25,536 nucleotides of DNA from DAIUFH01 sp036844705 (lineage in GTDB: Bacteria > Bacillota > Clostridia > Tissierellales > Tissierellaceae), in NCBI GenBank assembly GCA_036844705.1, contig DAIUFH010000027.1, forward strand, positions 1-25,536, in the 5' to 3' direction. Position 1 is the first letter of the stretch. Each line of letters starts with the position of its first letter. A program made the position numbers and the translations under genes. The notes under the pieces are model-generated. The model was given only the letters and a program-made list of their open reading frames with translations, was not told the origin of the DNA and searched no databases. This document shows, one piece after another, positions 12,662 to 19,999 of this stretch.

Positions 12662-13459
12662 ATGAAAAAAACAAAAAAAATTGTTTACTTATTAGTCGCT
12701 TTACTATTATCAACATCATCAGTAAGTAGTGCAGCAGGTTTTACCTATAGAGTTATAGGCAATAGCCCATCCAATAGGTATAACAGCAATAACTGTGGAA
12801 ATTTTAAATATGAAAGTATTTGGAATATAATATCAAATTACAATAAGAAACCAGATCATGGTGTGATTGTTACCCCTGTTAAACCAGCACCAACACCAAC
12901 AGAACCAGTTCAACCAACTGAACCAAACAAGCCAGTTGAACCAACTAAACCTGCTGATCCTGCTGAACCAACAGACCCTGTTGAACCTACAAAGCCGCCA
13001 GTTGAACCAAACAAACCAAATGAACCTACAAAGCCAAATGAACCTACTAATCCAACTGAGACTACTCCAACACAGAGTTTATCAGCTGACGAAGCCGAAG
13101 TAGTAAGATTAGTAAATATAGAAAGAGAAAAAACTGGACTAGCTCCATTAAAATCTAGTTCAAAACTTTCAAATGTTGCCAGAGAAAAATCAAAGGATAT
13201 GGCTACAAAAAATTACTTTAGTCATACATCACCAACATATGGCAGTCCATTTGATATGATGAAGCAATTCGGTATTACTTACAGAACGGCTGGAGAAAAT
13301 ATCGCTAAAGGATATTTATCACCACAATCAGTAATGAATGGATGGATGAACTCTACAGGACACAGAGAGAATATCTTAAATCCAAGTTTCGGAACAATCG
13401 GAGTTGGTGCTTATAAAGTAGGAAATACTGTTTACTGGACACAAATGTTCACTAACTAA
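12662..13459 (+). CDS. Secreted CAP-domain (SCP/PR1, YkwD-like) protein with Pro-rich linker
   Basis: About 265 aa. The start at 12662 gives a clean signal peptide (basic KKTKK, then a hydrophobic LLVALLLSTSSV stretch ending near SSAAG) and has AAGGAGG eight bases upstream; the frame is open back to 12614, but that would bury the signal. After about 50 residues comes a 50-60-residue linker of [PTEDK]-rich repeats (EPTKP, EPNKP, DPAEP), then a C-terminal CAP domain of about 115 residues with FSHTSP, AGENIAKG, GWMNSTGHRENIL and the final YWTQMF. This matches the YkwD-type CAP proteins of spore-forming Firmicutes. The protein is probably exported and lodged in the wall; no LPxTG or SLH anchor is seen. 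It ends at a strong terminator. Confidence 0.9.
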   Translation: MKKTKKIVYLLVALLLSTSSVSSAAGFTYRVIGNSPSNRYNSNNCGNFKYESIWNIISNYNKKPDHGVIVTPVKPAPTPTEPVQPTEPNKPVEPTKPADPAEPTDPVEPTKPPVEPNKPNEPTKPNEPTNPTETTPTQSLSADEAEVVRLVNIEREKTGLAPLKSSSKLSNVAREKSKDMATKNYFSHTSPTYGSPFDMMKQFGITYRTAGENIAKGYLSPQSVMNGWMNSTGHRENILNPSFGTIGVGAYKVGNTVYWTQMFTN

Positions 13460-13462
13460 TAT

Positions 13463-13504
13463 AATAATAAAGGACCTGTTCTACACTACAGGTCCTTTAT
13501 TATT
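13463..13504. terminator. Two-way intrinsic terminator between the CAP and NUDIX genes
   Basis: A perfect 17-bp inverted repeat (AATAATAAAGGACCTGT / ACAGGTCCTTTATTATT) with an 8-base loop. A/T tracts on both sides allow termination in either direction. The stop codon of the minus-strand NUDIX gene (13486-13488) lies at the loop and start of the right arm. Confidence 0.9.
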
Positions 13505-14103
13505 TCTATTAAATGATTTACCATCTTGGCTGTAAATCCCCAAATTATATAATCATTATATTTGTAGAAAAGTACATGATGCTTTCCCTTCCTGAAATTA
13601 TAATCCCTTCCATTAGGTATTAAATAATATGGAAATTCTTTGTTTTCAACTGTCTGTAAATCCAATACATACTTCTCCGGTTCGTTTTCCAAGAAAAAAT
13701 CTACAGGGACTGTGAATAAGTGATCCACTTCGGACTTATTTGGTATGATTTTATCCACATTTACTCCACTTATGACCCCTAAAAAGCAATGAGTAGTAAA
13801 ATTTGCATAGGATACTAAATAATCCAATTCACCAACAATATATATACTGTCTCTTCTTATGAGTAGTTCCTCCATTGTTTCCCTAATAGCAGCGTCCTTA
13901 AAGGTTTCCTTACCTTCTACCTTACCTCCAGGAAGTGATATTTCTCCAGGTTGAGATTTTAACTCCTTTGCCCTTAATTCAAAGATTATGTGCCATTCGT
14001 TATTTATCTGTATCAAGGGTATCAAAACAGAATATTTCTTTTCCTGATCCATAGGCTTTGGAACTCTATCTTTTACTTTATTTATTAATCTAATTATGTC
14101 CAT
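13486..14103 (-). CDS. NUDIX hydrolase, CoA pyrophosphatase-like
   Basis: About 205 aa. The NUDIX box is complete (GKVEGKETFKDAAIRETMEE, i.e. G-x5-E-x7-R-E-x2-E-E), and the ELRAKELKSQPGEISLPGG stretch just before it is the additional motif of the CoA/acyl-CoA pyrophosphatase branch (NudL/YeaB). Such enzymes cut CoA or its derivatives to phosphopantetheine and 3',5'-ADP. The frame opens at a TTG (14115), but GGAGG lies between that codon and the ATG at 14103, so 14103 is the start. It follows the patatin gene by 21 bp and is probably cotranscribed with it. The exact substrate is not certain. Confidence 0.87.
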   Translation of the reverse strand: MDIIRLINKVKDRVPKPMDQEKKYSVLIPLIQINNEWHIIFELRAKELKSQPGEISLPGGKVEGKETFKDAAIRETMEELLIRRDSIYIVGELDYLVSYANFTTHCFLGVISGVNVDKIIPNKSEVDHLFTVPVDFFLENEPEKYVLDLQTVENKEFPYYLIPNGRDYNFRKGKHHVLFYKYNDYIIWGFTAKMVNHLIEIIKDL

Positions 14104-14124
14104 ATTTCCCTCCAAGTCTATTAA

Positions 14125-15324
14125 TTACACATCACATAAGATTATATCACCAATTTTTAATATAATCTCCTCTTTATTGAATATAGTAGACAAGTCGACC
14201 TTTTCTATTATCTTGCTAAGTCTGCCATGTTCCGTATGTGTAATACCCTTCTTTGGCGCGCATTTTACCTTTTCAAGCAATTCCTCATAATTATATATTC
14301 CAAATCTCTCAATTTCAAAAGCTTCTGCCTTTCTCTCTAAAAGTGCCAACGCAAAATCCTCATAATCATAATCCTTACGAAGTCCCATAATAGATGCCGT
14401 CTTGGGAATGATGAATTCAAATAATGCTCTTTTATCTGGTATATTTGGTAATTTTATATATTGTCCGATTTTTCTAATCTTCTCTTCACTTAACTCCTTC
14501 AACATATTAAAGAAATATTCCTCTCCCATGGGATTGATATAATACTTAAATCCCTTTAGTCCTCTAATAGCCCTAAGTCCATCATAATAACCCAGTAGGA
14601 TATTTCGTTTTGCTAATTCCTGCTCGAATGCAAAAGATTCCCCAATATCATCAGATGGTGCTATTATTATAGTATTCAATTTCGGATCTATTTTTCTTGT
14701 AATTCCTCTTGCATATGTTCTAACTATTATAAAATTTTTATAGCCTTTAGATTGTAATAATTTATACGGCAAATTATCATAAAACGCCCCATCAATATAT
14801 CTTTTCCCTTTTATTTTTTCCTTTTTAAATGCAGGAAGATATGCTGAAGCCAATAAATAGTTTTTTATCTCACCATATGGTATATCCTCCTTGAATATTT
14901 TTATGGGTTTTAAGTCTGTTAGATTTACCGTGACCATTGCAAAGTCCATCTTTGAGTTTCTAATTTTGTCTTCATCTATATAGGTATTTAGTAGATCTTT
15001 GAATGGAGTTATATCAAATCCTCTATCCCTAATTACTGTCTTCATTTTCTCTGATAATAGAAGTAAATCCTCCTTATCAAGCTTTAATTGTCTTAATCTA
15101 TGCATCTCTTCATCATTGGCATCTATAATCATGGAGTATGTCAAATCCTGCCAAATTTCGTAGCATTTTTCATAATCTCCTTGTACTATCATAGCACCAT
15201 TTAATGCCCCTATAGATGTACCTGCAATACCTTTTATTTCAAGACCTTCCTCTAATATCGCCTTATATGCACCAATATGATAAGAGCCTCTTGCTCCTCC
15301 ACCTTCTAGTACTAATCCATACAT
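14125..15324 (-). CDS. Patatin-like phospholipase family protein
   Basis: About 399 aa. The patatin fold is clear in the first 200 residues: an oxyanion loop GLVLEGGGARGSYH at the N-terminus, the nucleophile elbow GTSIG, and DGAFYDNLP holding the aspartate of the Ser-Asp dyad. The C-terminal half (RNILLGYYDGLRAIRGLKG and beyond) is the extension usual for Firmicute members of this size. No signal peptide, so it acts inside the cell, probably on membrane lipid acyl esters. A GTG at 15336 is also open, but GAGGTG overlaps it and is well placed for the ATG at 15324. It is transcribed toward and probably with the NUDIX gene. Physiological substrate unknown. Confidence 0.88.
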   Translation of the reverse strand: MYGLVLEGGGARGSYHIGAYKAILEEGLEIKGIAGTSIGALNGAMIVQGDYEKCYEIWQDLTYSMIIDANDEEMHRLRQLKLDKEDLLLLSEKMKTVIRDRGFDITPFKDLLNTYIDEDKIRNSKMDFAMVTVNLTDLKPIKIFKEDIPYGEIKNYLLASAYLPAFKKEKIKGKRYIDGAFYDNLPYKLLQSKGYKNFIIVRTYARGITRKIDPKLNTIIIAPSDDIGESFAFEQELAKRNILLGYYDGLRAIRGLKGFKYYINPMGEEYFFNMLKELSEEKIRKIGQYIKLPNIPDKRALFEFIIPKTASIMGLRKDYDYEDFALALLERKAEAFEIERFGIYNYEELLEKVKCAPKKGITHTEHGRLSKIIEKVDLSTIFNKEEIILKIGDIILCDV

Positions 15325-15351
15325 TTTTATAAACACCTCTATTGAAGTAGT

Positions 15352-15405
15352 ATAACCATTAAAGATATTTCTCTAATGGTTATCATAAGTATTTTAAAAA
15401 ATACT
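15352..15405. other. Two inverted repeats between mscL and the patatin gene
   Basis: ATAACCATTA (15352-15361) and TAATGGTTAT (15374-15383) form a perfect 10-bp inverted repeat around 12 bases. AGTATTTT-AA-AAAATACT (15388-15405) is a second one. The first overlaps a TATACT box 38 bp upstream of the patatin start, so it may be an operator; the second may help end mscL transcription. Neither has a classic GC-rich stem with T-run. Confidence 0.4.
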
Positions 15406-15423
15406 ATCTCATGTTGTCTAATT

Positions 15424-15861
15424 CTATTCTAGCTCTGATGTACAATGAGGACATCTTGTAGCTTTTATAGGTACTTCTGATAAACAGTAATTGCACAACT
15501 TTGTTGTTGGTTCAGCTACTACTGGTTCTTCATTCTTTTTAAATTTATTAAGCTGTTTAATAACTATGAATATTGAGAATGCAATTATTAGAAAATCCAC
15601 TATAGTGCCAATAAATAAGCCATAATTTAGCGTAGGTGCAACAGCATTCTGTGCTTCAGCTAAAGACGCATACTTATTACCGTCTAGTGATATAAACAAA
15701 TTCGTAAAATCCATTCCTCCAATTAGTAAACCCAGCAGAGGCATTATAATATCATCGACAAAAGATGTGACTATTCTTCCAAAAGCTCCACCTATAACTA
15801 CACCAACTGCTAAATCAACTACATTTCCCCTCATAGCAAATTCTTTAAATTCTTTTAACAA
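15424..15861 (-). CDS. mscL: Large-conductance mechanosensitive channel MscL with C-terminal zinc ribbon
   Basis: A 145-aa MscL, the homopentameric pressure-relief channel of the cytoplasmic membrane. The conserved N-terminus EFKEFAMRGNVVDLAVGVVIGG leads into TM1, and a second membrane segment lies near residues 80-102 (GTIVDFLIIAFSIFIVI). After the usual charged cytoplasmic helix (KQLNKFKKNEE) there is a C-N-Y-C ... C-P-H-C zinc-ribbon tail, seen in many clostridial MscL proteins but not in E. coli. The start codon is TTG at 15861, with AAGGAGG about ten bases upstream; no ATG is in frame before the conserved sequence. It is divergent from the deaminase gene. Confidence 0.96.
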   Translation of the reverse strand: MLKEFKEFAMRGNVVDLAVGVVIGGAFGRIVTSFVDDIIMPLLGLLIGGMDFTNLFISLDGNKYASLAEAQNAVAPTLNYGLFIGTIVDFLIIAFSIFIVIKQLNKFKKNEEPVVAEPTTKLCNYCLSEVPIKATRCPHCTSELE

Positions 15862-15935
15862 AGTAAATCATCCTCCTTATTTAATAGGTAATTTATACCC
15901 TTTAGTTTAAAAAATAACTCAACGAAGCATATTTG

Positions 15936-15944
15936 TGGTATAAT
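15936..15944 (+). promoter_or_regulatory. Extended -10 promoter for the dCMP-deaminase-like gene
   Basis: TG-G-TATAAT is an extended -10 box 27 bp before the ATG at 15972. No good -35 box is seen at the right distance, which is common for extended -10 promoters. TGGAGGT follows as the ribosome binding site. Confidence 0.5.
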
Positions 15945-15971
15945 TTTTGTATTAAATATCTGGAGGTAGTT

Positions 15972-16397
15972 ATGTCTAACAGAATTAGCTGGAAAGAATA
16001 TTTTATGCAAATAGCTGAGCAGGTCGCAAGCAGATCAACATGCGATAGGGCATTTGTGGGATGCCTTCTAGTAAATGATGACAATAGAATAGTGTCTACT
16101 GGATATAATGGCTCTGTATCAGGGAACCCACATTGTGATGATATAGGACATACTCTTAGAGATGGACATTGTATAGCCACAATTCATGCAGAGATGAATG
16201 CCCTATTATATTGCGCCAAAGAAGGAATTCCTGTTAAAAATTGTACTGCTTATATTACCCATTTTCCATGTTTAAACTGTACCAAGGCTCTAATTCAAGC
16301 TGGTATAAAGCAAATATATTATAAAAATGATTATAGAATCGATGAATATGCTATTGAGTTGCTAGACAAAAATGGAATAGGGTATGAGAAACTATAA
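15972..16397 (+). CDS. dCMP/cytidine deaminase-family protein (ComEB-like)
   Basis: About 141 aa of the zinc-dependent dCMP deaminase family. The zinc ligands and catalytic glutamate are visible as H72-A-E74 (TIHAEMNAL) and C100-C103 (PCLNC), with an additional S-x-x-P-H-C-D region near 50-56, as in ComEB and bacterial dCMP deaminases. The reaction would be dCMP -> dUMP + NH3, supplying dTMP synthesis. The frame is open from 15933, but TGGAGGT places the start at 15972. It stands alone: MscL is divergent upstream and RNase H convergent downstream, with repeat copy 3 between. ComEB-type proteins are named for location in competence operons; there are no competence genes here. Confidence 0.9.
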   Translation: MSNRISWKEYFMQIAEQVASRSTCDRAFVGCLLVNDDNRIVSTGYNGSVSGNPHCDDIGHTLRDGHCIATIHAEMNALLYCAKEGIPVKNCTAYITHFPCLNCTKALIQAGIKQIYYKNDYRIDEYAIELLDKNGIGYEKL

Positions 16398-16440
16398 ATC
16401 AATTCACAATTCACAATACACATTTCTCAATTAAAAACAG

Positions 16441-16529
16441 ACCCGAGATCCTTCGAAAGCATAAATTATACTGTCCGTCTCAGGATGACGAATCTGTCAT
16501 TCTGAGCGTAAGCGAACAATCTTGGGTTT
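16441..16529. repeat. Palindromic MITE/REP-like element, copy 3 (compact form)
   Basis: An 89-bp element with ends ACCCGAGATCCTTCG and CGAACAATCTTGGGT. Internally CTCAGGATGAC pairs with GTCATTCTGAG around a short loop, so the whole copy can fold as one long imperfect hairpin. It has no 38-bp expansion and probably shows the basic form of the family. It lies between two convergent genes and may also end transcription. Heptamer pairs flank it: TTCACAA twice at 16403-16416 and CTTAACT twice at 16534-16547. Confidence 0.88.
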
Positions 16530-16541
16530 AGTTCTTAACTC

Positions 16542-17153
16542 TTAACTATTCACTGGTTTTATAATTGCTTCCTTGGCAAGTTTATCCGCTTCTTCGTTAT
16601 ATTTGACACCTGAGTGGGCTTGCACCTTTACAAATATTACGTTTAACTTTTCTTTTATCTGGTCATAGTATTTTTTATAGTTCTTTGTGCCTTCTTTATT
16701 TGTCTTCCATTCTCCCTTTGCCCAGTGTTCTATTCCTGCATAGTCATAGTATATATAAAGGGTATCTTTTCCTCTTCTTAGTGCCATATCCATAGCAAAC
16801 ATAGCTCCTTCAATTTCTCCTGATACATTTCTCATCAAGGCAAGCTCCTCATCATCTTTTCTGCCACTATAAGTTTCCTTACCCTCATTTGTGAGTATTA
16901 CAGCACCATAACTATATGTTTTCTTTTTTATATCAAAGCTTCCATCTACATAAGCAATCATCTCATTGTCATTTATATTATCCTCTTCCGGTCTTTGAAA
17001 GTCTCCTTTTCCCTCAATAAAATTCTTAGCTTCGTCATAGGTGTTAAACTTTTTATATTTTGATCCTTTAAATCCTATTACTTGTTCTTGGCATTCCTTC
17101 CAAGTTTCATATATACCGGGGTTCTTACCTATTTTTACTGCATAAAAAACCAT
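16542..17153 (-). CDS. Ribonuclease H with N-terminal viroplasmin-like domain
   Basis: About 203 aa. The first 50 residues (FYAVKIGKNPGIYETWKECQ and KYKKFNTYDEAKNFI) are the caulimovirus viroplasmin-like RNA/DNA-hybrid-binding domain. From about 65 onward is an RNase H domain with acidic active-site residues in AYVDGSFD, SGEIEGAMFA, YIYYDYAGI and EEADKLAKEA. It degrades RNA in RNA:DNA hybrids. The first ATG at 17159 is only one base from GAGGTG; the second ATG, at 17153, has ideal spacing and gives the standard family start (M-x-F-Y-A-V). A TG-T-TATAAT extended -10 box lies at 17187-17195 on this strand. This architecture is common in Firmicutes. Confidence 0.93.
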   Translation of the reverse strand: MVFYAVKIGKNPGIYETWKECQEQVIGFKGSKYKKFNTYDEAKNFIEGKGDFQRPEEDNINDNEMIAYVDGSFDIKKKTYSYGAVILTNEGKETYSGRKDDEELALMRNVSGEIEGAMFAMDMALRRGKDTLYIYYDYAGIEHWAKGEWKTNKEGTKNYKKYYDQIKEKLNVIFVKVQAHSGVKYNEEADKLAKEAIIKPVNS

Positions 17154-17186
17154 TTTCATTCACCTCTGTATTATCTAGTATGCTAT

Positions 17187-17195
17187 ATTATAACA
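17187..17195 (-). promoter_or_regulatory. Extended -10 promoter for the RNase H gene
   Basis: On the minus strand TG-T-TATAAT lies 34 bp before the RNase H start and 46 bp from the arginase promoter on the other strand. No convincing -35 box is seen. Confidence 0.4.
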
Positions 17196-17232
17196 CAATT
17201 GGTTTACTATTATATCACTTTAATTGACGTAA

Positions 17233-17260
17233 ATGACAAATCTAACTAAAATGCTATAAT
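17233..17260 (+). promoter_or_regulatory. Promoter of the arginase gene
   Basis: ATGACA (17233-17238), a 16-bp spacer and TATAAT (17255-17260). A second TATAAT lies at 17266-17271, and a TTGACG at 17224-17229 is too far from either to pair well. AGGAGGT follows, then the ATG at 17304. Confidence 0.5.
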
Positions 17261-17303
17261 GTTGATATAATAAGGATAAATCTTTTTAGGAGGTAATTTT
17301 TAT

Positions 17304-18203
17304 ATGAACATTAATTTGATTGGTGTGCCTTTAAGTTATGGTTGTGATAGAGATGGTGTACAAAATGGTCCTGACGAACTAAGAAAATTAGGTATTGTTG
17401 GTTTGCTTGAAAAAAATAAAAACAAGGTTTATGATATGGGAAATTTAGTAGTCCCCAATTATACTTGTGAAATGAGGTATAGGTGGCATAAAAAAATGAA
17501 ATATCTTGATCCTATTGTGAAGGTGAATACGAATTTGGCTCATGTTGTTTACAGTTCTCTTTCTAGTGATAGCTTTCCAATGATAATAGGAGGTGATCAT
17601 TCTCTTGGAATTGGAAGTATAGCCGGAGCAAGTAAATTTTTTAAGGAGTTGGCAGTCATTTGGGTAGATGCTCATGCGGATATAAATGATTTTGAGACTT
17701 CCCCGAGCAGTAATATTCATGGGATGCCATTAGCTGTGTCTATGGGTTATGGATTTGAAAGCCTCATAAATATCTATTATGAAGGCATAAAGGTACTGCC
17801 TAAAAATGTTTATATAATCGGTGCAAGGGACATAGATCCAGGAGAAATGGAGCTTGCAAAAAAATCCAAGCTAAATCTCTATACTATGGAGACAGTAAAA
17901 GAAAAAGGAATCTCATATATATTAAATGAGGTTGTAGAAAAGATTAAGAATTCTACCGCTGATGGAGTACATTTAAGCTATGATATCGACGTATTTGATA
18001 GTGAAATAGTACATGGTACTGGAACCAGAGTGAAGGATGGATTTACCATTGATGAGGGTAAAAAGGTTTTATTTGCTTTTCTTAAAGCTGGATTCGTCAC
18101 ATCAATGGATTTGGTAGAGTTTAATCCACTATTAGACGATGACAAAAAAACTACTTCAGGCCTATGTATTGATATATGTAAGCACATAGGTGAATTATTA
18201 TAG
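17304..18203 (+). CDS. rocF: Arginase
   Basis: A 299-aa member of the ureohydrolase family, of arginase length. The dinuclear Mn site is intact: H99 (GGDHS), D122-H124-D126 (DAHADIN) and D227/D229 (SYDIDVFD). The arginase-specific cues are the N-terminal GCDRDGVQNGPDELR, NIHGMPLA and the late SMDLVEFNP. Two small departures from the usual pattern are D-R-D-G for D-R-P-G and F-D-S for F-D-P after the second metal motif; neither touches a metal ligand. It converts arginine to ornithine and urea in the cytoplasm. AGGAGGT precedes the ATG. It is monocistronic, divergent from RNase H; a formimidoylglutamase or agmatinase activity is less likely but not excluded. Confidence 0.88.
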   Translation: MNINLIGVPLSYGCDRDGVQNGPDELRKLGIVGLLEKNKNKVYDMGNLVVPNYTCEMRYRWHKKMKYLDPIVKVNTNLAHVVYSSLSSDSFPMIIGGDHSLGIGSIAGASKFFKELAVIWVDAHADINDFETSPSSNIHGMPLAVSMGYGFESLINIYYEGIKVLPKNVYIIGARDIDPGEMELAKKSKLNLYTMETVKEKGISYILNEVVEKIKNSTADGVHLSYDIDVFDSEIVHGTGTRVKDGFTIDEGKKVLFAFLKAGFVTSMDLVEFNPLLDDDKKTTSGLCIDICKHIGELL

Positions 18204-18246
18204 TATATATATTTCTTTTTGGAATGAAGTTGATTCCATTTCTGAA

Positions 18247-18276
18247 TTGTTAATTCCTAAATAAATATTGTATAAT
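18247..18276 (+). promoter_or_regulatory. Likely promoter upstream of the AGCS symporter
   Basis: TTGTTA (18247-18252), 18-bp spacer, TATAAT (18271-18276). It is over 300 bp from the symporter start, so either the mRNA has a long leader or there is another promoter nearer the gene that I could not pick out. Confidence 0.45.
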
Positions 18277-18402
18277 ATGTCTATAAAAACAACTAAATTA
18301 GACATTATGCGAATTATGAAAATAGATTGATTAGCGTGATTTAAACATATACATTTTATTCTAATATGAAACATATTGATAAAGTTATGTCAATCTTCGT
18401 TC

Positions 18403-18420
18403 AATTGAAAATTTTCAATT
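18403..18420. promoter_or_regulatory. 18-bp perfect palindrome upstream of the symporter
   Basis: AATTGAAAATTTTCAATT is fully self-complementary. It is AT-only apart from one G and one C, so chance symmetry is possible. Its place in the long control region suggests an operator. Confidence 0.35.
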
Positions 18421-18506
18421 ATATTATTATTGTAAATGGCATATATATCTGATAAAATTGTTTTATCTAATTCGGCATTTTTATGTGAATTTATTTTTTT
18501 CGAATT

Positions 18507-18520
18507 AGAAAACGTTTACG
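18507..18520 (+). promoter_or_regulatory. cre-like site (CcpA) upstream of the symporter
   Basis: AGAAAACGTTTACG matches the catabolite-responsive-element consensus TGWAANCGNTNWCA except at the first and last positions. It lies 79 bp before the ATG. If real, import by the symporter would respond to carbon status through CcpA. Confidence 0.35.
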
Positions 18521-18598
18521 GTACTATGACCGCAATTATATATTCTTAGTCCACATGGTACTAGTAAATACAAAATACAATATTATGGGAGGATTTTT

Positions 18599-19954
18599 AT
18601 GGATAGGTTAATGTCAATTAACGAGACAATTAATGGTATTGTTTGGGGACCACCGATTTTATTTTTAATCGTTGGTACAGGTATTTACTTATCACTGAAC
18701 ACTAAATTTTTCTCAGTGGCAAAGCTAGGCTACATTCTTAAGAACACATTTTTAAAGATGTTCTCAAAGGAACAACACGGAGAAGGAGAAGTAACTGCGT
18801 TCCAAGCTGTAGCTACAGCTCTTGCAGCAACAGTAGGTACTGGCAATATAGCAGGTGTTGCGACAGCTATAGCACTCGGTGGACCAGGAGCAGTATTTTG
18901 GATGTGGCTCGCAGCAATAGTAGGTATGACTACAAAATTTGCAGAAGTTGTGCTTGCTGTACATTATAGAGAGAAAACAAAAGACGGTCGTTTCGTTGGT
19001 GGACCTATGTACTACATTTCAAATGGTTTGAAGTGGAAATGGTTAGCTTATATATTTGCAGCTTTTGGAGCATTAGCAGCTTTTGGTATTGGCAACATGA
19101 CACAATCGAACTCAGTAGCTGCTGCGCTTGAAGAAACATTTTCCATACCTCCTATCGCAACTGGAATAGCTCTAGCTGTAATAACAGCAGTAGTTATTGT
19201 AGGTGGAATAAAGAGAATAGGAGCATTCACAGAAAAACTTGTTCCTTTCATGGCTGCTATTTATATTGTTGGCGGTTTAGTAATTATTTTTACAAATGTA
19301 TCTCATATTCCAGAAGCTTTAGGCTTGATATTTAGCAATGCATTTACCGGTCACGCAGCTGTAGGTGGTTTTATAGGTGCAACCTTAATGGACTCAATAA
19401 AATATGGGGTCGCTCGTGGAGTATTTACAAATGAAGCCGGTCTTGGTAGTGCTCCTATAGCACATGCTGCTGCAACCACAGATCATCCAGTTCGTCAGGG
19501 GCTTTGGGGAGTCTTTGAAGTATTTGCTGATACAATCGTAATTTGTTCTATAACTGCTTTGTCAATATTGGTTTCAGGACTTTGGAGCAATGGAATGAGT
19601 GGTGCAGCATTAACTACCGCAGCATTTAACGAAGGAATTCCTGGTGTAGGTGGCTTAATTGTCTCGATAGGTATTGTATTGTTCGCTTATTCAACAATCA
19701 TTGGTTGGGAATACTATGGTGAAAGATGTGCTGAATATCTTTTAGGACCAAAAGCTATATTACCTTATAGAGTTATATGGATTCCATTTATTGTCATTGG
19801 AGCAATAGGTGGACTTGATCAAATATGGAAATTAGCTGATACATTGAACGGTTTAATGGCTATTCCAAACTTAATAGGAATTCTATTCCTAAGTCCAGTG
19901 GTATTTAAACTTACAAAAGATTTTTTTACTAGGGAAAAACAATTAGGAAAATAA
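18599..19954 (+). CDS. Alanine/glycine:cation symporter family protein (AGCS)
   Basis: A 451-aa membrane protein of the AGCS family (DagA/AlsT type), with about ten hydrophobic segments. Family marks are the N-terminal WGPPILFLIVGTGIYLSL, ATVGTGNIAGVATAIALGG, MWLAAIVGMTTKFAEVVLA, GGPMYYISNG, and the signature FTNEAGLGSAPIAHAAA followed by VRQGLWGVFEVFADT. These carriers take up alanine or glycine with Na+ or H+. GGGAGG precedes the ATG. It is a single-gene unit ended by the strong terminator at 19964-19999. Glycine is a product of purine fermentation, so a link with the purine genes is possible, but distance and separate control give no direct support. Confidence 0.94.
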   Translation: MDRLMSINETINGIVWGPPILFLIVGTGIYLSLNTKFFSVAKLGYILKNTFLKMFSKEQHGEGEVTAFQAVATALAATVGTGNIAGVATAIALGGPGAVFWMWLAAIVGMTTKFAEVVLAVHYREKTKDGRFVGGPMYYISNGLKWKWLAYIFAAFGALAAFGIGNMTQSNSVAAALEETFSIPPIATGIALAVITAVVIVGGIKRIGAFTEKLVPFMAAIYIVGGLVIIFTNVSHIPEALGLIFSNAFTGHAAVGGFIGATLMDSIKYGVARGVFTNEAGLGSAPIAHAAATTDHPVRQGLWGVFEVFADTIVICSITALSILVSGLWSNGMSGAALTTAAFNEGIPGVGGLIVSIGIVLFAYSTIIGWEYYGERCAEYLLGPKAILPYRVIWIPFIVIGAIGGLDQIWKLADTLNGLMAIPNLIGILFLSPVVFKLTKDFFTREKQLGK

Positions 19955-19963
19955 GCATATTTT

Positions 19964-19999
19964 AAAAAAACTAATCTAGTATGCTAGATTAGTTTTTTT
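19964..19999. terminator. Two-way intrinsic terminator between the symporter and PgpA-like genes
   Basis: A perfect 16-bp inverted repeat (AAAAAAACTAATCTAG / CTAGATTAGTTTTTTT) with the loop TATG. A run of seven T follows on either strand. The TAA stop of the minus-strand PgpA-like gene (19998-20000) overlaps its right edge. Confidence 0.92.

Larger units (their letters stand above)
18204..18598. other. 395-bp AT-rich gap between arginase and the symporter
   Basis: No gene is seen. Contents: a weak hairpin TGGAAT/ATTCCA (18220-18238) that may end arginase transcription; a good promoter TTGTTA-N18-TATAAT (18247-18276) reading toward the symporter, which would leave a leader of about 310 bases; an 18-bp perfect palindrome (18403-18420); a small hairpin GATAAAA-TTG-TTTTATC (18451-18467); and a cre-like site (18507-18520). 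I looked for glycine and T-box leader signatures and did not find them. Confidence 0.6.

Noticed and set aside
15902..16180. 92-aa minus-strand reading frame opposite the deaminase gene
   Set aside because: It lies across the well-supported deaminase gene, has no family resemblance and lacks a ribosome binding site. The same applies to the other antisense frames opposite clear genes.
18204..18598. Glycine riboswitch or T-box leader before the symporter
   Set aside because: None of the conserved core sequences of these leaders was found.
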